From: an uncultured Steroidobacter sp.
GTDB taxonomy: Bacteria > Pseudomonadota > Gammaproteobacteria > Steroidobacterales > Steroidobacteraceae
DNA: 64,000 nt
Reading direction: 5' to 3'
NCBI RefSeq assembly: GCF_937958065.1
Contig: NZ_CALFXI010000043.1
Location: 62,001 to 126,000, forward strand
Shown here: piece after piece, positions 36,727-44,531 of the stretch
Layout: the number at the start of each line of letters is the position of its first letter
Numbering within the stretch: position 1 is the stretch's first letter
Notes under the pieces: model-generated
Seen by the model: the letters and a program-made list of their open reading frames with translations, nothing else
What the model was told of the DNA's origin: nothing
Databases searched by the model: none
Program-made: the position numbers and the translations under genes

Positions 36727-37749
36727 ATGGCTTCCGACGAACAGCTGCAAGATTGGCGGGAGCGGGCGTTACGGGTCGAGAAGGAAGTCGGCCGGGCCAT
36801 CATCGGCCAGCGCGACACCATCCGACTCATCAACGTGGCACTGTTCGCTCGCGGGCACGTGCTGCTCGAAGGCGATGTCGGCGTCGGCAAGACGACCATT
36901 CTGCGCGCGTTCTCTCGCGCGATCGGCGGAGATTTCGAGCGCGTCGAAGGCACCGTCGATCTGATGCCGGGCGACCTCATCTATCACACGTACGTCGACG
37001 CTGAAGGCAAGCCGAGGATCGAGCCGGGTCCCCTGCTCCGGCACGGCGAGCGGCTGTCGACATTCTTCTTCAACGAGATCAACCGCGCTCGCCCGCAGGT
37101 TCAATCGCTGCTGCTGCGGGCAATGGCCGAGCGCACCGTTTCGGCCTTCAATCGCGAATATCGATTCCCTCACATGATCGTGTTCGCCGACCGCAACCGG
37201 GTCGAGAAGGAGGAAACGTTCGAGCTGGCGTCTGCGGCGCGCGATCGTTTCATGTTCGAGCTGCGCATGCCCACGCCGACCGAGCCGGAAATACGCCGCG
37301 CACTGGTGTTCGATCCCGACTTTCACGACGTCGACCAGCTGATCCAACGAGTCGCCGAGGCGATTCTGCCCTGGCAGCAACTCAATGAGATCGGTGCGGC
37401 CATCCAGCGCAGCATTCATGCGAGCGACGCGCTGGAGCGGTATGTGCTGGATCTTTGGGATGCGAGTCAGGCGCCCGAGCGCTTCGGCGTGCGCCTGGAA
37501 GGCGTCGACATGTCGAAGCTGATCCTCGCCGGCGTGAGCCCACGAGGCATGATGTCTCTCACTCGCGCCGCGCGCGTCGTGGCCTGGCTCGCCGGCCGAT
37601 CTCATATGACTCCAGCAGACATTCACGCGGTGGCTCCCTGGACGCTCGGGCATCGAGTGTTCTTTACGCCGGTGTACGAGTTGCGTCGGACGCAGCTCGC
37701 CCCGGCGCTCATCGAACAAATCCTGGAACACGTCCCGACGCCGCGCTGA
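36727..37749 (+). CDS. mxaR: MoxR-type AAA ATPase (MxaR-like)
   Basis: 340 residues. Walker A GDVGVGKTT near 70, Walker B FFFNEINRARPQVQSLLLRAMAERTV, and sensor-region ADRNRVEKEETFELASAARDRF are the MoxR pattern. ATG 36727 has GAGG upstream. First of six genes in the order ATPase, DUF58, MxaA-like, VWA, small anchored protein, VWA, which is the mxaRSACKL order known from methylotrophs. There the genes are needed to assemble active PQQ methanol dehydrogenase, including calcium insertion. The symbol reflects gene order and domain; a MoxR ATPase alone would not justify it. Confidence 0.75.
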   Translation: MASDEQLQDWRERALRVEKEVGRAIIGQRDTIRLINVALFARGHVLLEGDVGVGKTTILRAFSRAIGGDFERVEGTVDLMPGDLIYHTYVDAEGKPRIEPGPLLRHGERLSTFFFNEINRARPQVQSLLLRAMAERTVSAFNREYRFPHMIVFADRNRVEKEETFELASAARDRFMFELRMPTPTEPEIRRALVFDPDFHDVDQLIQRVAEAILPWQQLNEIGAAIQRSIHASDALERYVLDLWDASQAPERFGVRLEGVDMSKLILAGVSPRGMMSLTRAARVVAWLAGRSHMTPADIHAVAPWTLGHRVFFTPVYELRRTQLAPALIEQILEHVPTPR

Positions 37750-37751
37750 CG

Positions 37752-38606
37752 ATGGCTACCTCACGCGAGTTTCACTACAGATTGCCGCGCCGATCCGGCG
37801 GCTGGCGACCTGGCTCGCATCCCGGATCGAGCCTCGGTGCCGGCCAGGAGTTCGTCTCGCACGTGAGCCTTTACGACCGGCCGGATCCACGCCGGCTGGA
37901 TCTGCGCGCCAGCCTGCGCGAAGTTCGAGGAGACTGGCTGGTCCGAGTCAATCGTCAGCGGGTCAGCGTGCCGGTGCACGTCATCGCCGACGTTTCGACA
38001 TCCATGAGCTTCGGCTTTCCCAGATCGAAGCTGCAGGTGGTGGCGGATTTCGTGATTGCGCTCGGGCACAGCGCCTTTCGTGTCGGCGATGCGCTCGGCA
38101 TGCTCGCATTCGACGACCGGGAGCGTCGCGACCTGTTCGTACCCGCATTGGTGAGTCGCGGCATCGGCGAAGTGATGGCTTCGATGCTGGCCGGCTGCGC
38201 AGGCACGGCCGGCGCCAGCGACGGATTGGAAGAAGCGGCGCTGCATCTGGCCGGACGTCCCGGCCTGGTCTTTATCGCTTCCGACTTCCACTGGCCGCTG
38301 GATCGACTGGATGAAGTGCTCGACCTGCTCACGCACGCCTACGTCGTGCCGCTCGTCGTCTGGGATCCGGCGGAAGCACAGCCTCCGAAACACGACGGCC
38401 TCGTGCCCCTGCGAGATGTGGAATCGGGCGGTCGGAGCACCTTGTGGGTTCGGCCAAGCATGCGTGCGCGTTGGCACGACGCCGTGGGACGGCGGCGCGC
38501 TGAGTTGAATGCGCTATTCAGCGCCCGAGGCATTCGCCCGTTCTACATCACCGGCGAATTCGACAGCGAGGCACTGTCGCATTATTTCTTCGAGGCCACG
38601 GCATGA
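37752..38606 (+). CDS. mxaS: DUF58 protein (MxaS-like)
   Basis: 284 residues, soluble, no signal. It opens FHYRLPRRSGGWRPGSHPG, a typical MxaS/DUF58 start, and has a degenerate VWA core, VPVHVIADVSTSMSFG, with a D-x-S-x-S metal site. ATG starts 2 bp after the ATPase stop. MoxR ATPases and DUF58 proteins act as pairs in chaperone-like complexes. The last codons overlap the next gene by 4 bp. Confidence 0.75.
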   Translation: MATSREFHYRLPRRSGGWRPGSHPGSSLGAGQEFVSHVSLYDRPDPRRLDLRASLREVRGDWLVRVNRQRVSVPVHVIADVSTSMSFGFPRSKLQVVADFVIALGHSAFRVGDALGMLAFDDRERRDLFVPALVSRGIGEVMASMLAGCAGTAGASDGLEEAALHLAGRPGLVFIASDFHWPLDRLDEVLDLLTHAYVVPLVVWDPAEAQPPKHDGLVPLRDVESGGRSTLWVRPSMRARWHDAVGRRRAELNALFSARGIRPFYITGEFDSEALSHYFFEATA

Positions 38607-39484
38607 GCCGCGGCGTGGGAATCTTACGGGTCGCGCTGCTGATCGTATTCGCCGCCTGCGCGACGAGTGCGATTGCCGCTCAACAACGCGTACTGCAAAC
38701 CATCGTGGTACAGCCGCGGCCCTTCGGGTACGTCATTGGAGATGTACTCACGCAACGTGTGCTGCTTACGACGCCGAGCGAGGAGTTCGAGCCCACTACC
38801 CTGCCGCCCCTCCAGCGCGTGAACATCTGGTTCGAGCGGCGCGCGACCGGCATCGAAACGGCTTCGGACGGGCGCCGCTGGCTGGTGGTGGATTATCAGC
38901 TGATCAACTCGCCTCAGGCGCTGGCCACTGTCACGCTGCCGGCCTGGAAGATCGAGGACAAGGCCCACGGCACGCAGCTCGCCATTCCGGCTGCATCGAT
39001 CAGCGCCGCCCCGCTGATCTCGAACGCTTCGACCGGTACTGACGTCGAGCTTCGACCGGATCGCGAAGTATCGAGCATCGATACCTCCTCCGCACGCGCC
39101 AGTGTATTTCTCTGGTCGATCGCGCTGGCCGTCACATTGCTGGCGTGGCTTGGCTGGTTGCAGTGGCGCAATTGGCGGGATAGCCACAATCAACCGTTCG
39201 CACGCGCTCTGCACGAACTGAGGCGAATGGATGAGACGGCGCCGGAAGCGTGGCAAGCCGTCCATCGCGCGTTCGATCAGACCGCCGGTCGTGTGCTGCA
39301 AATAGATACGTTGCCGACGCTGTTCGAGCGCGCCCCGCATCTGCAGCCGCAGCGCGCGGACATCGAACGTTTCTTCGCCCAGTCCAACGAGCGATTCTTC
39401 GGCGCCGGGCCGCCGAGCAATCCATTGTCGGTGCGTGCGCTCTGCCAGGAGCTGCGCCGGATCGAACGGCGGCACGCCCAATGA
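38603..39484 (+). CDS. mxaA: membrane-anchored periplasmic protein (MxaA-like)
   Basis: 293 residues: signal peptide 1-25, a periplasmic beta-rich domain (VLQTIVVQPRPFGYVIGDVLTQRVLL), one transmembrane helix at about 172-192, then a cytoplasmic C-terminal helical domain with ALHELRRMDETAPEAWQAVHRAFDQTAG. This resembles MxaA and the BatD-like proteins of MoxR clusters. MxaA in Methylobacterium is needed for calcium incorporation into methanol dehydrogenase. It overlaps both neighbours by 4 bp. Confidence 0.65.
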   Translation: MSRGVGILRVALLIVFAACATSAIAAQQRVLQTIVVQPRPFGYVIGDVLTQRVLLTTPSEEFEPTTLPPLQRVNIWFERRATGIETASDGRRWLVVDYQLINSPQALATVTLPAWKIEDKAHGTQLAIPAASISAAPLISNASTGTDVELRPDREVSSIDTSSARASVFLWSIALAVTLLAWLGWLQWRNWRDSHNQPFARALHELRRMDETAPEAWQAVHRAFDQTAGRVLQIDTLPTLFERAPHLQPQRADIERFFAQSNERFFGAGPPSNPLSVRALCQELRRIERRHAQ

Positions 39485-40494
39485 GCAGCTCACTCGCGTT
39501 CGAGCATCCGTGGGTGCTGATCCTCCTGCCGTTGGCATTGCTGCCACTGTTGCGCAGCCGACGTGACACGCTCGCTTTTCCGTCCATTGCGTGGCTGCCG
39601 CCGGATCGTGTCGGCCGCATCATCGGCTGGCTCTGGCCGGTGTTTGCGGTCCTCGCGCTGGCGAGCAGCATCGTCGCGTTGGCTCAGCCGGGTCGCCCGC
39701 AAACCCAGGTCCAGCGCACCGGCACGGGTGCGGAAATCCTGGTGCTGCTGGATCGGAGTCGCAGCATGGACGATCGAATGCTGCCCGCCAACTGGCGCGA
39801 GATCGAACCGACCAAGCTGCTGTATCACCTCGGGCGCGGCTCGCAAAAGGCTCAGGTGGCGCGCCAGCTGCTGTCACAGTTCGTCGCACGACGGCCCGAC
39901 GATCGGTTCGCACTGATGTATTTCAGCAATCGACCACTCAGTGTCGTGCCTTTCACCCAGCACGATGCAGTCATGCAAGCAGGCATCGCGGCGGGCGCCG
40001 TCGGCCGGGGATTGGCCGATACGGAGGTCGGCCGCGCACTCATCGCGGCGATCGCGCAATTCGACCAGCGCGCTTACTCGGGCAGTCGAATCATGCTTCT
40101 GGTGTCGGACGGCGGCGCGCATCTGGATGAAGAGACGATGCAGCGGATTCGCGCCGGGCTGGTGCGCAATCGTATCGCGCTCTACTGGATCTATCTGCGC
40201 TCGTACAACAGCGCCAGTCTCGATTCGACCGACGCGCGTTGGGAGAACGCGCCGGAAATGGCCCTGCATCGCTTCTTTCAAACCTTACAAACGCCCTATC
40301 GCGTGTATCAGGCCGAGGATCCCGAAAGCCTGTCCAGAGCGGTCGCCGATGTCGGGCTGCAACAGAACCTGCCGCTGGATTTCATGGAACAGATTCCCCG
40401 CCAGGACTATAGCCGCGTGTTTCTCGCGATAGCCGCGTTCTCGTGCGCCATCCTGTTGTTATATCGATCCATGCTGATCAGGAGCTTGCCGTGA
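39481..40494 (+). CDS. mxaC: VWA-domain membrane protein (MxaC-like)
   Basis: 337 residues. FEHPWVLILLPLALLPLL and a second helix (WLWPVFAVLALASSIVAL) precede a von Willebrand A domain with the metal site DRSRSMD near 90. A third helix near the C-terminus (VFLAIAAFSCAILLLYRS) anchors it again. The layout is that of MxaC/BatA. ATG overlaps the previous stop, and the gene itself is overlapped 4 bp by the next. Confidence 0.72.
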   Translation: MSSSLAFEHPWVLILLPLALLPLLRSRRDTLAFPSIAWLPPDRVGRIIGWLWPVFAVLALASSIVALAQPGRPQTQVQRTGTGAEILVLLDRSRSMDDRMLPANWREIEPTKLLYHLGRGSQKAQVARQLLSQFVARRPDDRFALMYFSNRPLSVVPFTQHDAVMQAGIAAGAVGRGLADTEVGRALIAAIAQFDQRAYSGSRIMLLVSDGGAHLDEETMQRIRAGLVRNRIALYWIYLRSYNSASLDSTDARWENAPEMALHRFFQTLQTPYRVYQAEDPESLSRAVADVGLQQNLPLDFMEQIPRQDYSRVFLAIAAFSCAILLLYRSMLIRSLP

Positions 40495-41027
40495 AACGCT
40501 CCATCGTTCATAGCGCGTTCGCCGTGGTCGCGCTCGTGTGCGGAAGTCTGGTCGGATATCACGCTCTGCGTCTCGATCGAATCAATCGCACCAACGCGGC
40601 CATTGCGAGTACGCGCGTATCGGATTTCCAAGCAGCTGTCCCCGAAGCCCGCTTTGCCCGAGCGCTCGCGCTTGCCCGCGCCGGCGAGTCCGAAGCGGCA
40701 GTGAAAGCCTACAAAGCGCTGATCGAAGGCGACCGCCGCGATCTGAGCCAGGCGGCGCGCTACAACCTGGGCAACTTATATATGCGCGACGCGCTCGTGA
40801 ACGGCCCAGCCCAGGCATTCCGGTCGCTGCCGCTCATCGAGCTGGCGAAACAACGCTATCGCGACGTGTTGCGCAATGAGCCGGGCGATTGGGATGCCCG
40901 ATACAACCTTTCGCGCGCTTTGCAGCTCGCGCCGGAGCTAGAGCAGGAGCAGGAAGAAAAGGAAGAACCGCCGGAGAAGGAGCAGAGTCCGAGCACTCTG
41001 CAGGGCGTGAGGATCGACCTGCCATGA
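40491..41027 (+). CDS. mxaK: small anchored TPR-like protein (MxaK-like)
   Basis: 178 residues: one N-terminal transmembrane helix, then a helical repeat region (ARFARALALARAGESEAAVKAYKALI, AARYNLGNLYMRDAL, WDARYNLSRALQLAP) resembling tetratricopeptide repeats, and a Glu-rich tail ending VRIDLP. The GTG start has AGGAG upstream and overlaps the previous stop (GTGA). Size and position fit MxaK, whose function is little known. Confidence 0.65.
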   Translation: MKRSIVHSAFAVVALVCGSLVGYHALRLDRINRTNAAIASTRVSDFQAAVPEARFARALALARAGESEAAVKAYKALIEGDRRDLSQAARYNLGNLYMRDALVNGPAQAFRSLPLIELAKQRYRDVLRNEPGDWDARYNLSRALQLAPELEQEQEEKEEPPEKEQSPSTLQGVRIDLP

Positions 41028-41977
41028 GGTCGTTGCGCCTGGCGATAGACAAGGACTCGCGCGCCATCACGCTCGCACTGGTGCTGCTGTTGGCTGCGCT
41101 CGTCATGCCATCGTTCGAGCTGCCGCACGATGCATACGATTACCTCCTGGTGTTCGACATCAGTCAGAGCATGAACGTCGAGGATTACCAGCTCAACGCA
41201 GCGCCCGCCAGCCGCCTTGCCTTCGCCCACGAGGCGGCTCGCCGGCTGGTGCGCGATCTGCCTTGCGGCTCTCGCGTGGGTTGGGCCGCCTTCACCGGAT
41301 ACCGGACGATACCGCTGCTGGCGCCGGTTGATGTGTGCGCTTATTACAACGATCTGCTCGCATCGCTCGACCAGGTCGATGCCCGCATGCGCTGGTCCAA
41401 TGCAAGCGAGATCACCAAGGGCGTGTACTGGTCCGTGCAGACCGCCCAGGAAATGCCCCTGCAACCGGCCGGGCATCCCGACATCGTTTTCATCACGGAC
41501 GGCCAGGAAGCGCCACCGCTCGATCCTCGCTATCCCCCCCGCCTGCTCGAAGAGCTGCCGAATCGCACCATCCATGGCTGGCTGATCGGCGCCGGCCGCG
41601 ACACGCCGAGTCCGATCCCGAGAATAGACGAGGAAGGACACCGCCAGGGCTACTGGCGCGCCGACGAAGTCGTGCAGCCGAGCGCCATCGGCGACACCAG
41701 CGTGCCGGACATCGAACATCTGTCGGGACTGCGCGAGCCACACCTTCGCGCGCTCGCGGAGCAAGTCGGATTCAACTACGCACGCCTCACCGATCTCACC
41801 TCGTTGAGCGCGGCGCTGCGCGACCAGAAATTCGCACGTCGTCGACCGACACCGACCGATCTCTCTTGGCTACCGGCAGCCATCGCGGTCTGGTTGCTCG
41901 CATTGCGCTTCCGGCCGGATTGGCGACGCAAACCCGACGTCAGCAGGGCAGCACGGCGCCGTCTCCCAAACAGCTGA
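41024..41977 (+). CDS. mxaL: VWA-domain membrane protein (MxaL-like)
   Basis: 317 residues with an N-terminal membrane segment, a VWA domain with FDISQSMN (D-x-S-x-S, near residue 45) and a C-terminal helix (LSWLPAAIAVWLLAL). ATG overlaps the preceding stop by 4 bp. It is the sixth gene of the mxaRSACKL-ordered cluster. No MxaF, XoxF or cytochrome cL gene lies beside it, so it may serve a PQQ dehydrogenase elsewhere, such as the one at 1738-3741. Confidence 0.72.
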   Translation: MRSLRLAIDKDSRAITLALVLLLAALVMPSFELPHDAYDYLLVFDISQSMNVEDYQLNAAPASRLAFAHEAARRLVRDLPCGSRVGWAAFTGYRTIPLLAPVDVCAYYNDLLASLDQVDARMRWSNASEITKGVYWSVQTAQEMPLQPAGHPDIVFITDGQEAPPLDPRYPPRLLEELPNRTIHGWLIGAGRDTPSPIPRIDEEGHRQGYWRADEVVQPSAIGDTSVPDIEHLSGLREPHLRALAEQVGFNYARLTDLTSLSAALRDQKFARRRPTPTDLSWLPAAIAVWLLALRFRPDWRRKPDVSRAARRRLPNS

Positions 41978-41988
41978 AGGAGGCTCCC

Positions 41989-42693
41989 ATGTCAAGCAAT
42001 TCACAACGCCGTCGGCTGCTGGCTCTTGCCGGTGCAACCACCCTCGCCGCGAGTCTGCCAGGAATCAGGTCGGCACAGGCTGCAGAGAAAGAGGAAGTCG
42101 AGGCCGCGGAGGATTTGATGCGAGAGCACGGCGTGCTGCGGCGAGCGCTGCTCGTTTATGTGGAAGCGGCATCCCGGTTATCGCGAGGAGGCGACGTGTC
42201 GGCCGACGCACTCGGGCAGACTGCCGCGCTGTTTCGCACCTTTGGCGAGGACTATCACGAGCGCAGCGAGGAAGAACACGTCTTTCCTCCTCTCGTAAAA
42301 ATCGGGGGCAAGAACGGCATGCTGGCGAGCGTGCTGAAGCAGCAGCACGATCGTGGCCGCGAGATTACCGACTATGTCACGACCGTCACTCGGGGTGGCC
42401 GCATCGCCAGCGCCAACGGCGCGCCACTCTCCAAGGCCCTGCTCTCGTTCGTGCGAATGTATCAGCACCACACTGCGATCGAAGATACCGTGATCTTTCC
42501 GGCCTGGAAGGAAACGATTTCCGAGGCTCAGTACGAGGAAGCCTCGGAGCAGTTCGAAGACGTGGAGCATCGCATGTTCGGGGAACATGGCTTCGAGGAT
42601 GCGGTCGCGCGCATCAACACCATCGAACAGGCGTTTGGGCTGGGCGACCTGGGCAAGCTGACCGCACCACCGCCGCCCCGCGCCACGGCATGA
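41989..42693 (+). CDS. exported hemerythrin-domain protein
   Basis: 234 residues. SSNSQRRRLLALAGATTLAAS at the N-terminus looks Tat-like, placing the domain in the periplasm. Hemerythrin ligands fit MREHGVLRR, YHERSEEEHVFPP, KQQHDRGREI and YQHHTAIEDTVIFPA (H-x-x-x-E pairs of a di-iron four-helix bundle). ATG 41989 has a near-perfect GAAGGAGG site 11 bp after the VWA gene, so it is co-transcribed with the mxa-like cluster. It may bind oxygen, NO or sequester iron. It ends 4 bp from the convergent adenylation gene. Confidence 0.85.
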   Translation: MSSNSQRRRLLALAGATTLAASLPGIRSAQAAEKEEVEAAEDLMREHGVLRRALLVYVEAASRLSRGGDVSADALGQTAALFRTFGEDYHERSEEEHVFPPLVKIGGKNGMLASVLKQQHDRGREITDYVTTVTRGGRIASANGAPLSKALLSFVRMYQHHTAIEDTVIFPAWKETISEAQYEEASEQFEDVEHRMFGEHGFEDAVARINTIEQAFGLGDLGKLTAPPPPRATA

Positions 42694-42697
42694 ATGT

Positions 42698-44263
42698 TCA
42701 GGCGACCGTGCGCAAACGTTGGTAGTCGATCTTGTCCGTCGAGGTTCGCGGCAGCGCGGGCACGACTGCAAACAGGTCCGGAATCATGTAAGGCGGCAGC
42801 GCCCGCGCCGAATACTCTTTCAGCGCGATCCGGGTCAGCGTGATCTCCTGCTGGCAGGCCACGAAGGCCAGGATCCGCACGCCTGACTCGGCGTCCGGGA
42901 GTGCAATCACCGCCGCCTCGCGGACCTGCGGATTGCGCAGCAATGCGGCTTCGATCTCGCCGAGCTCGACGCGATAGCCGCGTCGCTTGACCATACGGTC
43001 GCGCCGGCCAACGTATCGATAGCCGACCTCCGGGTCCTCGCAGACGATATCGCCCGTTCGATACCAGCACCCGCCGGTCTCGTCCGTGAAGAAGGCGCGC
43101 TCATTGTGATCGGGCAGATTCCAATAGCCGCGCATCACGTTCGGCCCGCAGACGAGCAACTCGCCCGGCTCGCCGACCGTGACGCAATCGCCGTGCTCAT
43201 TCACGACGCTGCCGCGGTTGGGCGGACAGATCCTGCCGATCGGAAATGTGGACATTCGATCCAATGGTGCATCCGGCGGCACTTCGTACCACGTGCAGAC
43301 ATTCGTTTCCGTGGGCCCGTACAAGTTGAAGTAACGCGGCCGAGGCCACATCGCATGCAGCGCCTCGTATTGCGGAATCGGAAACACCTCGCCCGCGAAA
43401 AACACCATGCGCAGCGAGCCAAAGTCGTGCCTGGCGAGCTTGCCGTAATTGGCGAGCAGACTGAGGATGGAGGGAGTCGAGTACCAGACGGAGATGCGCT
43501 CGGCGGCAATCGCAGCGGCCAGCTTGACGGGTTCCTTACCCAACGCTTCTCCGATCAGCACCAGCGTTGCGCCGTGCTTCAAGGAAACGTAGATGTCGAG
43601 AATCGACAGGTCGAAGTGAAACGGCGCATGCGATGAAAAACGATCGTCGGGCCGCGGCGCGAAGGTCTCGCTGCACCAGTCGATGAAGCTCAGCGCGTTG
43701 CCATGCGTGAGGACCACGCCCTTGGGATTCCCCGTCGACCCCGAGGTATAGAGAATGTAAGCGATGTCGTCCGCGCCAGTCTCGACCGATGCGACCGAGG
43801 CCGCCGGTTCGGAAAGCTGCAAGGCGTCCAACAACTCTTCCATCGGCCGGGATGCTGCGACATCGAGCACGAGCATTGCGGGCGATGCCGACAAGGCTCC
43901 GAGAGCGTCGACGAGGTTTGCTTCCAGGTCGCGCTCCGTGACCACAACTTTCACATTGCAGTCATTCAGGATGTACGCGGCGCGCGCAGCCGGAGACTCG
44001 GCGTCCACTGGCACATAGGCGGCGCCCGCTTTCAGGGCACCGAAAATCGTCGCGACCGCCTCGATGGATTTGTGCAGCCTCAGACCTACGCGATCGCCAC
44101 GTCGAACGCCCCTATGGACCAGCCGATCGCGAACCCGATCGGAAAGCGCGGACAGCTCCGAGTAGGTGACACTTCGCCCACCAGGAACCGTGACCGCCAC
44201 TTTCTCCGGGAATTCGCGCGCCGTCTGATCGAGCAAGCCGGCCAGGGACCGTATCGCGCTCAT
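42698..44263 (-). CDS. amino acid adenylation enzyme, predicted L-proline-specific
   Basis: 521 residues of the stand-alone NRPS adenylation/DltA type. The phosphate loop is YTSGSTGNPKG (172-182), with YGPTE at 315-319, YRTGD, and the C-terminal catalytic Lys in STDKIDYQRL. Aligned by eye to GrsA, the pocket residues are D218, L219, L222, Y261, F288, A290, L314, V322, C323 and Lys. This code, DLLYFALVCK, differs at one place from the proline code I recall for PltF/RedM (DLLYLALVCK). It should load proline as aminoacyl-AMP onto the carrier protein encoded 4 bp upstream. ATG 44263 is chosen; GTG 44275 overlapping the previous stop is possible. Confidence 0.85.
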   Translation of the reverse strand: MSAIRSLAGLLDQTAREFPEKVAVTVPGGRSVTYSELSALSDRVRDRLVHRGVRRGDRVGLRLHKSIEAVATIFGALKAGAAYVPVDAESPAARAAYILNDCNVKVVVTERDLEANLVDALGALSASPAMLVLDVAASRPMEELLDALQLSEPAASVASVETGADDIAYILYTSGSTGNPKGVVLTHGNALSFIDWCSETFAPRPDDRFSSHAPFHFDLSILDIYVSLKHGATLVLIGEALGKEPVKLAAAIAAERISVWYSTPSILSLLANYGKLARHDFGSLRMVFFAGEVFPIPQYEALHAMWPRPRYFNLYGPTETNVCTWYEVPPDAPLDRMSTFPIGRICPPNRGSVVNEHGDCVTVGEPGELLVCGPNVMRGYWNLPDHNERAFFTDETGGCWYRTGDIVCEDPEVGYRYVGRRDRMVKRRGYRVELGEIEAALLRNPQVREAAVIALPDAESGVRILAFVACQQEITLTRIALKEYSARALPPYMIPDLFAVVPALPRTSTDKIDYQRLRTVA

Positions 44264-44267
44264 GGCA

Positions 44268-44519
44268 CTAGCCACGCTGTTTCGCAGTCACCAGCGCTGC
44301 GATGCTGGCGACGGTGGAAAGATTGCCCGCATCCAGATCATCCGCCTCGAACTCGACCTGATACTGGCTTTCGAGAAACGTGACCAGCTTCAAGGTCGAC
44401 ATCGAGTCGAGGATGCCGCTTTCCTTCAGCTCGGTCGAATCGGTCAGATTCGAGGCATCCTCGCCCGGCAGGAAGTTGTCGAGGATGAATCTGCGTACCA
44501 GCTCGCGTACGTTGTCCAT
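44268..44519 (-). CDS. acyl/peptidyl carrier protein
   Basis: 83 residues. The phosphopantetheine attachment Ser39 is in GILDSMSTLKLV, with an acidic four-helix profile (FLESQYQVEFEADDL). It is a discrete carrier like DltC, PltL or RedO. ATG has AAGGAAAGG upstream. It sits between the MBOAT gene (12 bp) and the adenylation gene (4 bp). Confidence 0.9.
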   Translation of the reverse strand: MDNVRELVRRFILDNFLPGEDASNLTDSTELKESGILDSMSTLKLVTFLESQYQVEFEADDLDAGNLSTVASIAALVTAKQRG

Positions 44520-44531
44520 TCGCCTTTCCTT

